Below are positions 1 through 6,897 of a DNA stretch of 10,184 nt, in pieces. A model generated the notes under the pieces. It worked only from the letters and a program-made list of their open reading frames with translations, searched no databases and was not told where the DNA came from. Source of the DNA: Syntrophomonadaceae bacterium. GTDB lineage: Bacteria > Bacillota > Syntrophomonadia > Syntrophomonadales > Syntrophomonadaceae. The translations under genes and the position numbers were made by a program. Where the stretch lies: the NCBI GenBank assembly GCA_031265005.1, contig JAISDD010000059.1:1-10184 (forward strand), written 5' to 3'. Every line of letters begins with the position of its first letter. Position 1 is the first letter of the stretch.

Positions 1-717
1 TACCGGTATCTTTTCCCAGTTGAAAGGCTGCACCCCGCCGTCCGGCAGTACGGCGTTAAAATAGGCCCCGTTTCCGTCTTCGCGCAGTACCCCGTCTTGC
101 AGGATATACCGTTCAACTCCGGTCGATTTGTAGATTTCTACTTTTTCGATGATTTTTAAATCGTCGCCTTCGTATTCTTCCGTCTCGTAGACGCGCACCA
201 CGCAATCAAGGACGGTGTGTTCATCGTCTTTCCAGAAGGGCAGTATCTCCCACGGGGCAAACCGCTTGAAGCTCAGTTCCCCTTTTTCATCGTAATAGAC
301 ATACAGCCATCCCACACCGCAATTGAGGCTGTCTTCACCCAGGTTTTTTAATGTCCGGTGAAAACGCTTGTTGAATATCTCTCCCAGTTCGAGTTCATAA
401 TTTTCATCATCGGTCTGAAGGTTGAACGGTTTTCCCAGCAGGTAATTGTTTTTCTGGTCTGCTATTTTCCCGTACTGGTTGTTGACTAATTTGTTGTTAG
501 GCAGGTTAGAAATCTCTTTGAGCTTTCCGTCCGGGCCTATGGCCGTGCGCCGGCGCTTTAAAATGTCGTGCTGGCCCCGGTAATATTTTTCACCGGTTAT
601 TTGCTCCTGCCGTTCCTCCGATGTTTTCCATTTCGCGATCTCCAGTTCAAAGAAGCGTTTTTCGCTCATCGCCCCCGCCGCTATGAGGGCGTTTATATGC
701 TCGGTTACGGTAATCAT
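1..717 (-). CDS. Phage portal protein, SPP1 gp6-like (N-terminal part, cut by window edge)
   Basis: The portal forms the dodecameric ring at one capsid vertex through which the terminase pumps phage DNA. The window holds the first 239 codons, from ATG at 717 to base 1, with the frame open at the edge. Full-length family members have about 450-500 residues, so roughly half is present. Visible hallmarks are an N-terminal helical stretch, then NKLVNNQYGKIADQKNNYLL (about residues 75-94) followed by GKPF, which is typical of SPP1 gp6-like portals. A GWLYVYYDEKGEL strand region (136-148) and the FAPWEILPFW segment (153-162) follow. A good Shine-Dalgarno sequence (AAAGGAGTG) lies just upstream of this ATG. 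The gene follows terL by 33 bases on the same strand, the standard packaging order terS-terL-portal. No frameshift or stop is seen. The family call is from motif recognition, not a search. Confidence 0.88.
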   Translation of the reverse strand, partial: MITVTEHINALIAAGAMSEKRFFELEIAKWKTSEERQEQITGEKYYRGQHDILKRRRTAIGPDGKLKEISNLPNNKLVNNQYGKIADQKNNYLLGKPFNLQTDDENYELELGEIFNKRFHRTLKNLGEDSLNCGVGWLYVYYDEKGELSFKRFAPWEILPFWKDDEHTVLDCVVRVYETEEYEGDDLKIIEKVEIYKSTGVERYILQDGVLREDGNGAYFNAVLPDGGVQPFNWEKIPV

Positions 718-750
718 TTTTTCTCACTCCTTTCTAAAGCCCTGTCCGTT

Positions 751-2154
751 TTATTTAAAGGAATATGTTTTTTCACGGACAGTCCCGACTTTTTCTGCTA
801 TGCCCGTCGTGCAGTCGGGCGCATCGTCGTGTTTGTTCTTGCCTTCACGCTGATATTTAGCCATTGCGTCGTAATATTCGGGGAAGCGGTCTTTCCAGTT
901 GCGGGGGAAATAGATGTGTTCCATTACCCAGGTCGCGTTTGACAGGATCCGCGCTTCTTTGTTCTTTGACTGATAAAATGAGTTTACGGTCGTGTGATTG
1001 GTGTGGTATTGTTCTCTTAATATCCGGGTAACTGAACGCGCGAAACCGCGTCCGCCATTATTGCTCTCAATATCAGCGGCATTCACGCCGTCGTCGTTTA
1101 ACATTTTCGCGACAGCGGGTTCTGTTATCTCCATCGGGTCTTTGGTGTACAGCACGTTCAAAACGTAGGCTTCTTTGTTATATACTCCGTAATCGATCGA
1201 ACACAAATAATCATCGCCGGTGTCCGCCGTATCAGTGTAATTTCGGATTTCTGTAAACAGGTAATTTCCTTCGTCATCCGCCGGCAGTTTGTCATAGGTT
1301 TTGAAGGAACTGTAAAGCCGCCCTTTTATGTCAATGGGTTCTTGCTGATAGTTCGCGCTGGCGATGTCGGCCCCCATCGCTTTTATTTTTTGTTTGTACG
1401 ACTTTAAAGACAGTATTTCAGGGCATAACATGCTCCCGTCGTCTTGCAAGGCTTTGTAGCTGATATGAACGACGTTTACGCCCGCCTCTTTGTAATGCTC
1501 GAACGCCCTGCCCGCTAAGTCTTCGCTGTGCCAGCGGGTCATGACGATTATGATTTTCGCGTTTTCTTCCAGGCGCGACAACATGGTGTTCGTGAACCAT
1601 TCGTACTGTTTCTCAAGAACGTTAGCATTATGAGCCTCCGAAGCTGATTTGATGAGATCGTCAATAATCAGCAGCGTCGCGCCGAAACCCGTAGCTGTTC
1701 CGGTGGGGGAAGTAGCCAGGTAGTTATTATAGCCTCCGGTCAAGCTCCACAGGTTCATGGCTCCGTCGCCGCGCTGGATGGTAACGTTCGGAAATATGTC
1801 CGAATATACGATCCGGTTTTCATCGGCTTTCACCATTGAAATGGTGTTGCGGACGTTTTTGGAAAAGGTGTTGGAAAGGATTTCGTTATATGACCCGGTC
1901 ATTATTTTCTCTAACTGGTCTTTCCCTAGTATCCATTCCACGAAACAGCCAGCCGTTCGTGACTTCCCATGACGCGGCGGCAGATTGACGATCAATACTT
2001 CATCGTCCGAGTAGTAGAAGTTTTGCAGCGTTCGGCAGAGGTCAACCAGAAAATGACGTTCACGTTTATAAAAATCAGGGGCTTTCAAATGGCAATATTC
2101 AAAGAAATCACGCCGCGCCAATTCGCACCGCGCTTTTTGTTTAAGCGTCATCAT
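751..2154 (-). CDS. terL: Phage terminase large subunit (ATPase and nuclease)
   Basis: This is the motor protein that cuts concatemeric phage DNA and drives it into the prohead by ATP hydrolysis. The 467-residue length fits the family. The ATPase domain shows a Walker A motif PPRHGKS at 59-65 (K64), a Walker B motif LLIIDD at 161-166 and the coupling motif MTRWHSEDLAGR at 205-216. The C-terminal RNase H-like nuclease domain shows an acidic patch in TDTADTGDDY (307-316, probably D308 or D311), an acidic residue in IESNNGG (E363) and HDDAPD (442-447). The start is the first of two ATGs (2154); GGAGGGG lies about 10 bases upstream, inside the end of terS, which overlaps terL by 14 bases. This implies translational coupling. 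Motifs are complete, so the enzyme could be functional even though the module next to it is damaged. Confidence 0.95.
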   Translation of the reverse strand: MMTLKQKARCELARRDFFEYCHLKAPDFYKRERHFLVDLCRTLQNFYYSDDEVLIVNLPPRHGKSRTAGCFVEWILGKDQLEKIMTGSYNEILSNTFSKNVRNTISMVKADENRIVYSDIFPNVTIQRGDGAMNLWSLTGGYNNYLATSPTGTATGFGATLLIIDDLIKSASEAHNANVLEKQYEWFTNTMLSRLEENAKIIIVMTRWHSEDLAGRAFEHYKEAGVNVVHISYKALQDDGSMLCPEILSLKSYKQKIKAMGADIASANYQQEPIDIKGRLYSSFKTYDKLPADDEGNYLFTEIRNYTDTADTGDDYLCSIDYGVYNKEAYVLNVLYTKDPMEITEPAVAKMLNDDGVNAADIESNNGGRGFARSVTRILREQYHTNHTTVNSFYQSKNKEARILSNATWVMEHIYFPRNWKDRFPEYYDAMAKYQREGKNKHDDAPDCTTGIAEKVGTVREKTYSFK

Positions 2155-2830
2155 CTTTTTCGCCCCTCCGATCCTGATCCGGGGGCTGCCCCGCCAATCT
2201 TCGCAATTCTTCCGTCGTCAGTTCCGAGAAGTTAATATCGCTGCCCGTTACGGCTGGCCGCTTTTGTTTTACAGGCGCGGGGAGCGGTGAAATTCCGACT
2301 TCTTCCAGGCGGTTGCTGCGTTCCAGCTTTGTCCCTTCCGTTATGAAGCGGACGATAGTTCCCTCATCAAGTTTTTCCGGGTCTATATTTTCAAGAGCCT
2401 CTACCGCTTTCTTTTGCATGAGCATGGCGATTTTGGCCTGCCGTTTATACATTTCCTCTAATTCTTTTACCGCCCGTTTATTCGCTTGCCGGGCCAGGTC
2501 GTTATCCCACGCCAGCACACGTTCTTGCCATTTCCATTCGCTGCCCCAGCGCTCGATTAACACCCTACTTTTACCCAACTTTTGCCCAACTCTTGCATAA
2601 CTGCGCTCTTCCCCTAATTCAAGGTAGGCGGAGAACGCCGCAAATGGCTTTACCGTTTTGCCCGCCGGGCAGACAGCCCCAAAGCGGAGGCAGCTTTGCC
2701 CACGGTAATAAACCCTGCGTTTGCCTTGTTGATGATGATGTCCAGCCTTTTTAGTTGTTTTTGCGACAATGCTATCACTTCTGTTTTCATATCTTGCTTC
2801 TATTCTTGATTCTATCAAGTGGGGTGACAT
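2141..2830 (-). CDS. terS: Phage terminase small subunit with a replaced, probably chimeric N-terminus
   Basis: Small terminases bind the packaging site on phage DNA and hand it to the large subunit. From about residue 61 onward the protein resembles small-terminase proteins of Firmicutes prophages: PFAAFSAYLELGEERS, then a helix-turn-helix-like VGQKLGKSRVLIERW (81-95), the WKWQERVLAWD segment (99-109) and a long charged helix (about 113-175). It sits directly before terL. The first 60 or so codons are not terminase-like: they read out of frame through an insertion-sequence end that encodes a transposase start in another frame. No ATG, GTG or TTG occurs in frame between codon 6 and the conserved core, so the only candidate starts are ATG 2830 (GAGG only 4 bases upstream) or TTG 2818. 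Either a chimeric 229-residue protein is made or the gene is a 5'-truncated pseudogene whose true coding part is about 2141-2650. Confidence 0.75.
   Translation of the reverse strand: MSPHLIESRIEARYENRSDSIVAKTTKKAGHHHQQGKRRVYYRGQSCLRFGAVCPAGKTVKPFAAFSAYLELGEERSYARVGQKLGKSRVLIERWGSEWKWQERVLAWDNDLARQANKRAVKELEEMYKRQAKIAMLMQKKAVEALENIDPEKLDEGTIVRFITEGTKLERSNRLEEVGISPLPAPVKQKRPAVTGSDINFSELTTEELRRLAGQPPDQDRRGEKDDDA
2650..2790 (-). pseudogene. Transposase N-terminal fragment (helix-turn-helix), truncated
   Basis: An ATG at 2790 opens a 46-codon frame ending in TAA at 2650-2652. The product begins MKTEVIALSQKQLKRLDIII and continues to GFITVGKAASALGLSARRAKR, a helix-turn-helix of the kind that opens ISNCY/IS1202-like and related integrase-type transposases (compare the general pattern of an SQK-x-L-x-R-L start and AA-x-x-LGLS-x-R-x-x-R). 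In intact proteins this is followed by another helix-turn-helix and a DDE catalytic domain, none of which is present. The frame ends where the terminase sequence begins, and the overlapping frame on the same strand supplies the odd N-terminus of the small terminase. No strong Shine-Dalgarno sequence is seen. This fragment cannot transpose. Confidence 0.65.
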
Positions 2831-2863
2831 TTTTCCTCGATAATTTACAAGGTGACATTATCG
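2823..2863. repeat. Tandem GGTGACATT sites with a nested inverted repeat at the insertion-sequence tip
   Basis: GGTGACATT occurs at 2823-2831 and again at 2851-2859, a 28-base period. CGATAAT (2838-2844) and ATTATCG (2857-2863) form a short inverted pair in the same interval. They lie outside the truncated transposase frame and 30-70 bases before the trp promoter. The simplest reading is a pair of transposase-binding sites in one end of the element; an operator role for the neighbouring promoter is less likely but cannot be excluded. Confidence 0.5.
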
Positions 2864-2892
2864 TTTATTAACAACACGAGAAAATTTTTAGC

Positions 2893-2921
2893 TTGACAAT
2901 GTGCGGATATGAGCATAAAAT
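2893..2921 (+). promoter_or_regulatory. Sigma-70-type promoter of the trp operon
   Basis: A perfect -35 box TTGACA (2893-2898) is followed after 17 bases by TAAAAT (2916-2921), one mismatch from the TATAAT consensus. Transcription would start near 2928, about 20-25 bases before the first helix of the T-box leader. The position, orientation and near-consensus match make it the likely sole promoter of trpDCFBA. It lies only about 30 bases inside the insertion-sequence remnant's outer edge. Confidence 0.8.
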
Positions 2922-2950
2922 GACAAAAAATAGATAAATTTTTAAACCGT

Positions 2951-3210
2951 AGAAGCGGGAGTAAAAACAAGTAAGGCGCTGGCAGAGAGCCGGGACGGTG
3001 AAAATCCGGCAGAGGTCTGCTTGTTAAATGGGCCGCGGAGGGCGCAATGAAAGGCGAAAGCTTAGTATCCTGCGACGTAAGGCATACGTAAATTGCCGGA
3101 AATATGATGGTATTTCTAAAAGTGTGGAAGTGTGTTTCCGAAGCAAGGTGGCACCGCGGGTTTGTAATTTAATCCGTCCTTGACAATGTATTGTCAGGGG
3201 CGGATTTTTT
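2951..3210 (+). promoter_or_regulatory. T-box riboswitch sensing uncharged tRNA-Trp
   Basis: This leader RNA lets transcription of the trp genes continue only when uncharged tRNA-Trp accumulates. Stem I can be drawn: GCGG (2955-2958) with CCGC (3033-3036), then AACAAG (2966-2971) with CTTGTT (3020-3025). Between them lies the specifier loop, with the codon UGG (Trp) at 3029-3031. The distal arm contains AGAGAGCC and GGTGAAAATCC-type conserved loops. A stem III GGAA/TTCC lies at 3126-3139. The signature T-box AAGGTGGCACCGCGG is at 3145-3159. AAGG (3145-3148) pairs with CCTT (3178-3181) and GCGG (3156-3159) with CCGT (3174-3177) to form the antiterminator. The bulge UGGC is complementary to GCCA, matching the G73 discriminator of bacterial tRNA-Trp. 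The 3' side of the antiterminator is shared with the terminator. Confidence 0.96.
3171..3210 (+). terminator. Intrinsic terminator of the T-box leader
   Basis: A 15-base-pair hairpin runs from 3171-3185 to 3192-3206 with a six-base loop and two G-U pairs, followed by a run of T (3205-3210). Its left arm contains the bases 3174-3181 needed for the T-box antiterminator, so the two structures exclude each other. It stops transcription when tRNA-Trp is charged. Confidence 0.93.
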
Positions 3211-3280
3211 GCAGCGAGGGGCTCCAAAACGCGCGGATTACACACCAGGATGTAATAATTATGGGAGGTAGTTGGATGTT

Positions 3281-4288
3281 ATGATTAAAGAGGCGATTAT
3301 AAAAGCAGCCAACCATGAAAATTTGTCTTATGAAATGGCTGAAGAGGTAATGCATGAGATTATGGGAGGTGAGGCAAGCGATACACAAATGGCGGCTTTT
3401 TTGACTGCCATGGCGGTTAAAGGAGAGACGATTGAAGAGATAACTGCTTCGGCGGCGGGCATGAGAAAGCATTGTATCAGGCTGCTTCACGATATGGACG
3501 TTTTGGAAATAGTGGGGACCGGGGGAGATCATTCGAATTCGTTTAATATTTCGACGACGTCGGCTTTAATCATATCCGCTGCCGGTATTCCAGTCGCTAA
3601 ACACGGTAACAGAGCCGCCACCAGTAAATGCGGGGCTGCGGATGTACTGGAAGCTTTAGGAGTGGATATTTCCATATCTCCAGAAAAAAGCCTGGAATTG
3701 TTGAAAACAATTAATCTTTGTTTTCTGTTTGCTCAAAATTATCATATTGCTATGAAATATGTGGCGCCGGTTCGCAAGGAACTGGCTATAAGAACTATAT
3801 TTAATATTTTGGGGCCTTTAGTAAACCCGGCGGGAGCTAATATGCAGTTATTAGGAGTTTACGAAGAAGAACTGGTAGAGCCGATGGCGCAGGTATTGGC
3901 GAACTTAGGGGTAAAAAATGCTTTGGTGGTATTTGGACAGGATGGGCTGGATGAAATATCGCTCAGCTCCTCTACTACTGTTTGTGAAGTTAGAGAAGGA
4001 GTTTTTAAATCTTATGTAATCGAGCCGGAAATGTTCGGAATGAAAAGGTGCAGGAAAGAAGAATTGGTAGGGGGTACGCCCATGGAAAACGCCGCGATCA
4101 CCCGGGATATATTAGCGGGGAAGCTGGGGCCGAAAAGGGATGCTGTTGTTTTGAATTCAGCAGCGGCTATTTACCTTGCGCGCCCTGATTATACGATGAC
4201 GCAGGCGGTCTCATTAGCGCAAGATGTCATTGACAGCGGCGCGGCCATGAAACAATTGGACAGATTTATAACTTTATCGATGGGGTAG
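3281..4288 (+). CDS. trpD: Anthranilate phosphoribosyltransferase
   Basis: It transfers phosphoribose from PRPP to anthranilate, the second step of the tryptophan branch, in the cytosol. At 335 residues it has the normal monofunctional length, with no glutamine amidotransferase domain fused in front. Visible motifs are GTGGD (79-83, PRPP diphosphate loop), KHGNR (107-111), [14 protein letters not shown] (171-184, anthranilate side) and GLDE (222-225, magnesium-binding DE pair). ATG 3281 is chosen because MIKEAI is the usual family start; GGGAGG (3263-3268) lies 12 bases upstream, somewhat long. A TTG at 3272 would add three residues but is only 3 bases from that site. It is the first gene of the operon, 71 bases after the leader terminator; trpE and trpG are missing from their usual place in front. 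The protein contains no tryptophan. Confidence 0.96.
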   Translation: MIKEAIIKAANHENLSYEMAEEVMHEIMGGEASDTQMAAFLTAMAVKGETIEEITASAAGMRKHCIRLLHDMDVLEIVGTGGDHSNSFNISTTSALIISAAGIPVAKHGNRAATSKCGAADVLEALGVDISISPEKSLELLKTINLCFLFAQNYHIAMKYVAPVRKELAIRTIFNILGPLVNPAGANMQLLGVYEEELVEPMAQVLANLGVKNALVVFGQDGLDEISLSSSTTVCEVREGVFKSYVIEPEMFGMKRCRKEELVGGTPMENAAITRDILAGKLGPKRDAVVLNSAAAIYLARPDYTMTQAVSLAQDVIDSGAAMKQLDRFITLSMG

Positions 4289-4292
4289 GGAT

Positions 4293-5096
4293 ATGATTTT
4301 AGATGAAATTGCTAACAGTACTAAAAGGCGGCTGCAAGAAGAACAAAAAACTATGCCGCTGAACATTATAAGACAGTTGGCAGAGAGTTTGCCTGTCAAC
4401 AATGATTTTATCTTTGAGCGGCAGATAGCTTTACCCGGATTATCTTTTATCTGTGAAATAAAGAGAGCTTCTCCCTCTAAAGGAATCATTGCGGAGAATT
4501 TTCCTTATCTGCAGATAGCCGCGGAGTATGAAAAAGCTGGAGCTGATGCTATTTCGGTGCTGACCGAGCCTGAATATTTTTTAGGCAGCAATGATTATTT
4601 GCGCGATATTGCCGAAATAACAAACATCCCGATACTGCGTAAAGATTTTATTATCGACGCTTATCAGATTTATCAGGCTAAAATTATAAACGCGTCCGCG
4701 GTTTTACTGATTTGTTCTTTACTGGACTTACTGAATCAGCCTGTTTTACAGGAGTTTATTGTGCTTACACACAGTTTAGGGATGTCGGCGTTGGTTGAAA
4801 CGCGCGACGAAAAGGAAATAAGCTGCGCGTTAGAGGCGGGAGCGCGTGTGGTAGGAGTTAATAACCGTGATCTGAAAACTTTCCAGGTAGATACGAATAC
4901 CAGCATACGTTTGAGAAAAATGGCGCCGGAGGATGTTTTATTTGTAGCGGAAAGCGGTATAAAATCAAACGCTGATATTACGTTAATGAACGCTCATAAA
5001 GTTGACGCTGTTTTAATCGGTGAGGCGCTAATGAGAGCCGGGGATAAAAAACAATATCTGTCCTGGTTAAAAGGGGAAAACGATGGTAAAGATTAA
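4293..5096 (+). CDS. trpC: Indole-3-glycerol phosphate synthase
   Basis: It closes the indole ring by decarboxylating and cyclising carboxyphenylamino-deoxyribulose phosphate. The 267-residue single-domain TIM barrel shows all key residues: E55 and K57 in CEIKRASPSKG (54-64), K117 in LRKDF (115-119), E169 in ALVETRDE (166-173), N190 in GVNNRDL (188-194) and E220/S221 in VAESGIKS (218-225). It starts 4 bases after the trpD stop, with the GGGTAGGG stretch at the end of trpD as a weak ribosome binding site, so translation is probably coupled. Its last 14 bases overlap trpF. It is not fused to TrpF, unlike the enterobacterial enzyme. Confidence 0.97.
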   Translation: MILDEIANSTKRRLQEEQKTMPLNIIRQLAESLPVNNDFIFERQIALPGLSFICEIKRASPSKGIIAENFPYLQIAAEYEKAGADAISVLTEPEYFLGSNDYLRDIAEITNIPILRKDFIIDAYQIYQAKIINASAVLLICSLLDLLNQPVLQEFIVLTHSLGMSALVETRDEKEISCALEAGARVVGVNNRDLKTFQVDTNTSIRLRKMAPEDVLFVAESGIKSNADITLMNAHKVDAVLIGEALMRAGDKKQYLSWLKGENDGKD

Positions 5097-5691
5097 GATT
5101 TGTGGATTAAAACGTCAGGAAGATGTTTTTTATGCTAACGAAGCCGAGCCTGATTATATAGGTTTTGTTTTTGCGGAAAGCGCTCGCCGAGTTGATTTTG
5201 CCAAAGCGGCTGAGCTCAGAGAGATATTGAGCGGTAAAATCACGCCGGTGGGAGTATTTGTCAATGCCTCTGTTTCTTCGATAATTGAGCTTTATAAAGC
5301 GGAGATAATTAGGGTAGTGCAGCTGCATGGAAATGAAGATGAGCGTTTTATTGCCGAGATCAGAGAAAGTTGTTCTGCTCCTGTAATAAAGGCTGTGCCG
5401 GTGAAAAATGAAAAGGATGTCGCAGCGGCGCGCCTGAGTCCGGCTGATTACATAATGCTGGATCAAGGAACAGGAGGCAGCGGCAAGAGCTTCGACTGGA
5501 ATTTGGTGGGGAAATTGGACCGGCCGTTTTTTTTAGCCGGCGGAATTAATATTAACAATTTGGAAAAAGCGGTGAATTTGTCGCCTTATGCTGTTGATAT
5601 CAGTAGCGGGGCTGAAAGTGGTAATGAAAAAGACCGGGATAAAATGATAAAATTGGTGCGGGAAATACGAAAATTATCTGTTAGCTTATAA
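5083..5691 (+). CDS. trpF: Phosphoribosylanthranilate isomerase
   Basis: It carries out the Amadori rearrangement of phosphoribosylanthranilate between the TrpD and TrpC steps. The protein has 202 residues, normal for the monofunctional TIM barrel. Motifs are KICGLK (5-10) with the catalytic C7, DYIGFVFAESARRV (24-37), VQLHGNED (79-86), MLDQGTGGSGKSFDW (125-139) with the catalytic D127, the phosphate-binding LAGGININN (151-159) and VDISSGAE (171-178). ATG 5083 lies inside the end of trpC (14-base overlap) behind an AAAAGGGG-type site, again suggesting coupling. The next gene starts 21 bases downstream. Confidence 0.96.
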   Translation: MVKIKICGLKRQEDVFYANEAEPDYIGFVFAESARRVDFAKAAELREILSGKITPVGVFVNASVSSIIELYKAEIIRVVQLHGNEDERFIAEIRESCSAPVIKAVPVKNEKDVAAARLSPADYIMLDQGTGGSGKSFDWNLVGKLDRPFFLAGGININNLEKAVNLSPYAVDISSGAESGNEKDRDKMIKLVREIRKLSVSL

Positions 5692-5712
5692 GCAAAGAAA
5701 GACAGGGATAAA

Positions 5713-6897
5713 ATGAAAAAAGGAAAATTTGGCCAATATGGAGGACAATACATTCCGGAGACTTTGATGAACGAACTGATAAATTTGGAAAAAGCGTATT
5801 GTTATTATAAAGACGACGCTGACTTTACCGCCGTACTCAGACAATTACTAGAAAATTACGCCGGAAGGCCGTCACGTCTATATTACGCGGCTAAAATGAC
5901 CGCAGATCTCGGCGGAGCGAAAATTTATTTAAAAAGGGAAGACTTGAATCATACCGGCTCGCACAAAATTAACAATGTTTTAGGGCAGGTTTTACTGGCT
6001 AAGAAAATGGGTAAAACGCGGATCATTGCTGAAACCGGCGCGGGACAGCATGGGGTTGCCGCCGCTACCGCCGCCGCTTTATTAGGGCTGGAATGCGAAA
6101 TTTTTATGGGACTGGAAGACACAAGACGCCAGGCTTTGAATGTTTTTCGCATGGAGCTGCTGGGAGCAAAAGTCAATAAAGTTACTTCAGGGACTATGAC
6201 CTTAAAAGACGCTGTTAATGAAACTATGCGGGAATGGGTAGGCCGTGCGCACGATACTCATTATGTGCTGGGGTCAGTGATGGGGCCGCATCCGTTTCCC
6301 ACTATAGTCAGAGATTTTCAAAGTGTTATTGGGCAGGAAGCCAGAGCCCAGATAATGCAAATGGAAGGGCGCTTGCCGGCGGCTATTATAGCTTGCGTGG
6401 GCGGAGGCAGTAATGCTATGGGGATATTTTACAACTTTATTGAAGATGCCGCGGTAAGGCTTATCGGCTGCGAAGCTGCGGGAATGGGCATTGAAACCGG
6501 TCAGCACGCGGCTACCATAACTAAAGGGGAAGTAGGGGTATTTCACGGCATGAAATCATATTTTTGCCAGGATGAATATGGGCAGATTGCCCCGGTGTAT
6601 TCTATTTCAGCGGGTTTGGATTATCCCGGCATTGGGCCTGAGCATGCTTATCTTCATCATACGGGCCGCGCGGAGTATGTTCCGGTCACCGATGAGCAAG
6701 CGGTGTCGGCTTTTGAATATTTAGCTGAAACCGAAGGGATTATCTGCGCGATAGAAAGCGCTCACGCGGTCAGTTACGCGCGCGAAATAGCGCCGTCTAT
6801 GGGGAAGGAAGAGACCATAATTATTTGTCTTTCAGGTAGGGGAGATAAAGATGTGGCTGCTATAGCCAGATACAGAGGAGTGGAGATCAGTGAGTAA
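5713..6897 (+). CDS. trpB: Tryptophan synthase beta chain
   Basis: It condenses indole, delivered from the alpha subunit through an internal tunnel, with serine to make tryptophan, using pyridoxal phosphate. The 394-residue protein is of the TrpB1 type that pairs with TrpA. Visible are the N-terminal [13 protein letters not shown] (6-18), the cofactor lysine K85 in HTGSHKINN (80-88), the catalytic E107 in ETGAGQHG (107-114), the phosphate-binding GGGSN (230-234) and C-terminal SGRGDKD (374-380). It starts 21 bases after trpF. No long Shine-Dalgarno is present, only GACAGGGA about 7 bases ahead of the ATG. The stop overlaps the start of trpA by 8 bases. Confidence 0.98.
   Translation: MKKGKFGQYGGQYIPETLMNELINLEKAYCYYKDDADFTAVLRQLLENYAGRPSRLYYAAKMTADLGGAKIYLKREDLNHTGSHKINNVLGQVLLAKKMGKTRIIAETGAGQHGVAAATAAALLGLECEIFMGLEDTRRQALNVFRMELLGAKVNKVTSGTMTLKDAVNETMREWVGRAHDTHYVLGSVMGPHPFPTIVRDFQSVIGQEARAQIMQMEGRLPAAIIACVGGGSNAMGIFYNFIEDAAVRLIGCEAAGMGIETGQHAATITKGEVGVFHGMKSYFCQDEYGQIAPVYSISAGLDYPGIGPEHAYLHHTGRAEYVPVTDEQAVSAFEYLAETEGIICAIESAHAVSYAREIAPSMGKEETIIICLSGRGDKDVAAIARYRGVEISE

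Larger units (their letters stand above)
1..2650 (-). mobile_element. Truncated prophage: DNA-packaging module
   Basis: Three consecutive minus-strand genes (small terminase, large terminase, portal) form the head-packaging start of a tailed-phage late operon, which should continue to the left with prohead protease and capsid genes outside the window. The right boundary is abrupt: the small terminase coding sequence runs straight into an insertion-sequence remnant at about 2650, and about 240 bases further the trp promoter begins. The lysogeny, replication and integrase genes that normally lie upstream of terS are missing on this side. No attachment-site duplication can be judged from one edge. 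The phage part uses more G/C-ending codons than the trp operon next to it, by eye. Confidence 0.75.
2650..2865 (-). mobile_element. Insertion sequence remnant: one terminal end plus the start of its transposase gene
   Basis: The stretch holds the start of a transposase-like gene (2790 down to 2650) and, outside it, a non-coding end with two direct copies of GGTGACATT (2823-2831 and 2851-2859, 28 bases apart) and an inverted pair CGATAAT/ATTATCG (2838-2844, 2857-2863). Repeated transposase-binding sites at the tip are common in elements with an integrase-type DDE transposase. The element is cut at about 2650, where small-terminase coding sequence begins, so the catalytic part and the other end are missing. 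The outer boundary is approximate, because without the second end the terminal inverted repeat cannot be defined. Family assignment (ISNCY/IS1202-like) is tentative. Confidence 0.6.

Noticed and set aside
568..942. Plus-strand open frame of 124 codons opposite portal and terL
   Set aside because: It is antisense to two genes with clear family motifs, lacks a ribosome binding site and has no recognisable domain.
2892..3189. Eleven-base repeat CTTGACAATGT at 2892-2902 and 3179-3189
   Set aside because: One copy is the -35 region and the other is part of the terminator arm; both are explained by their own functions, so a chance match is the simplest reading.
3261..3284. Seven-codon frame (MGGSWML) overlapping the trpD start by ATGA, as a possible leader peptide
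   Set aside because: It holds a single Trp codon, lies after the terminator, has no good ribosome site, and its first bases are the trpD Shine-Dalgarno. The T-box already explains the regulation.
3024..3532. Minus-strand open frames opposite the T-box and the start of trpD
   Set aside because: They overlap a structured RNA and a conserved enzyme gene and show no protein-like motifs.
5107..5466. Minus-strand 119-codon frame inside trpF
   Set aside because: It is a shadow of a gene with complete catalytic motifs and has no start signal or family likeness.
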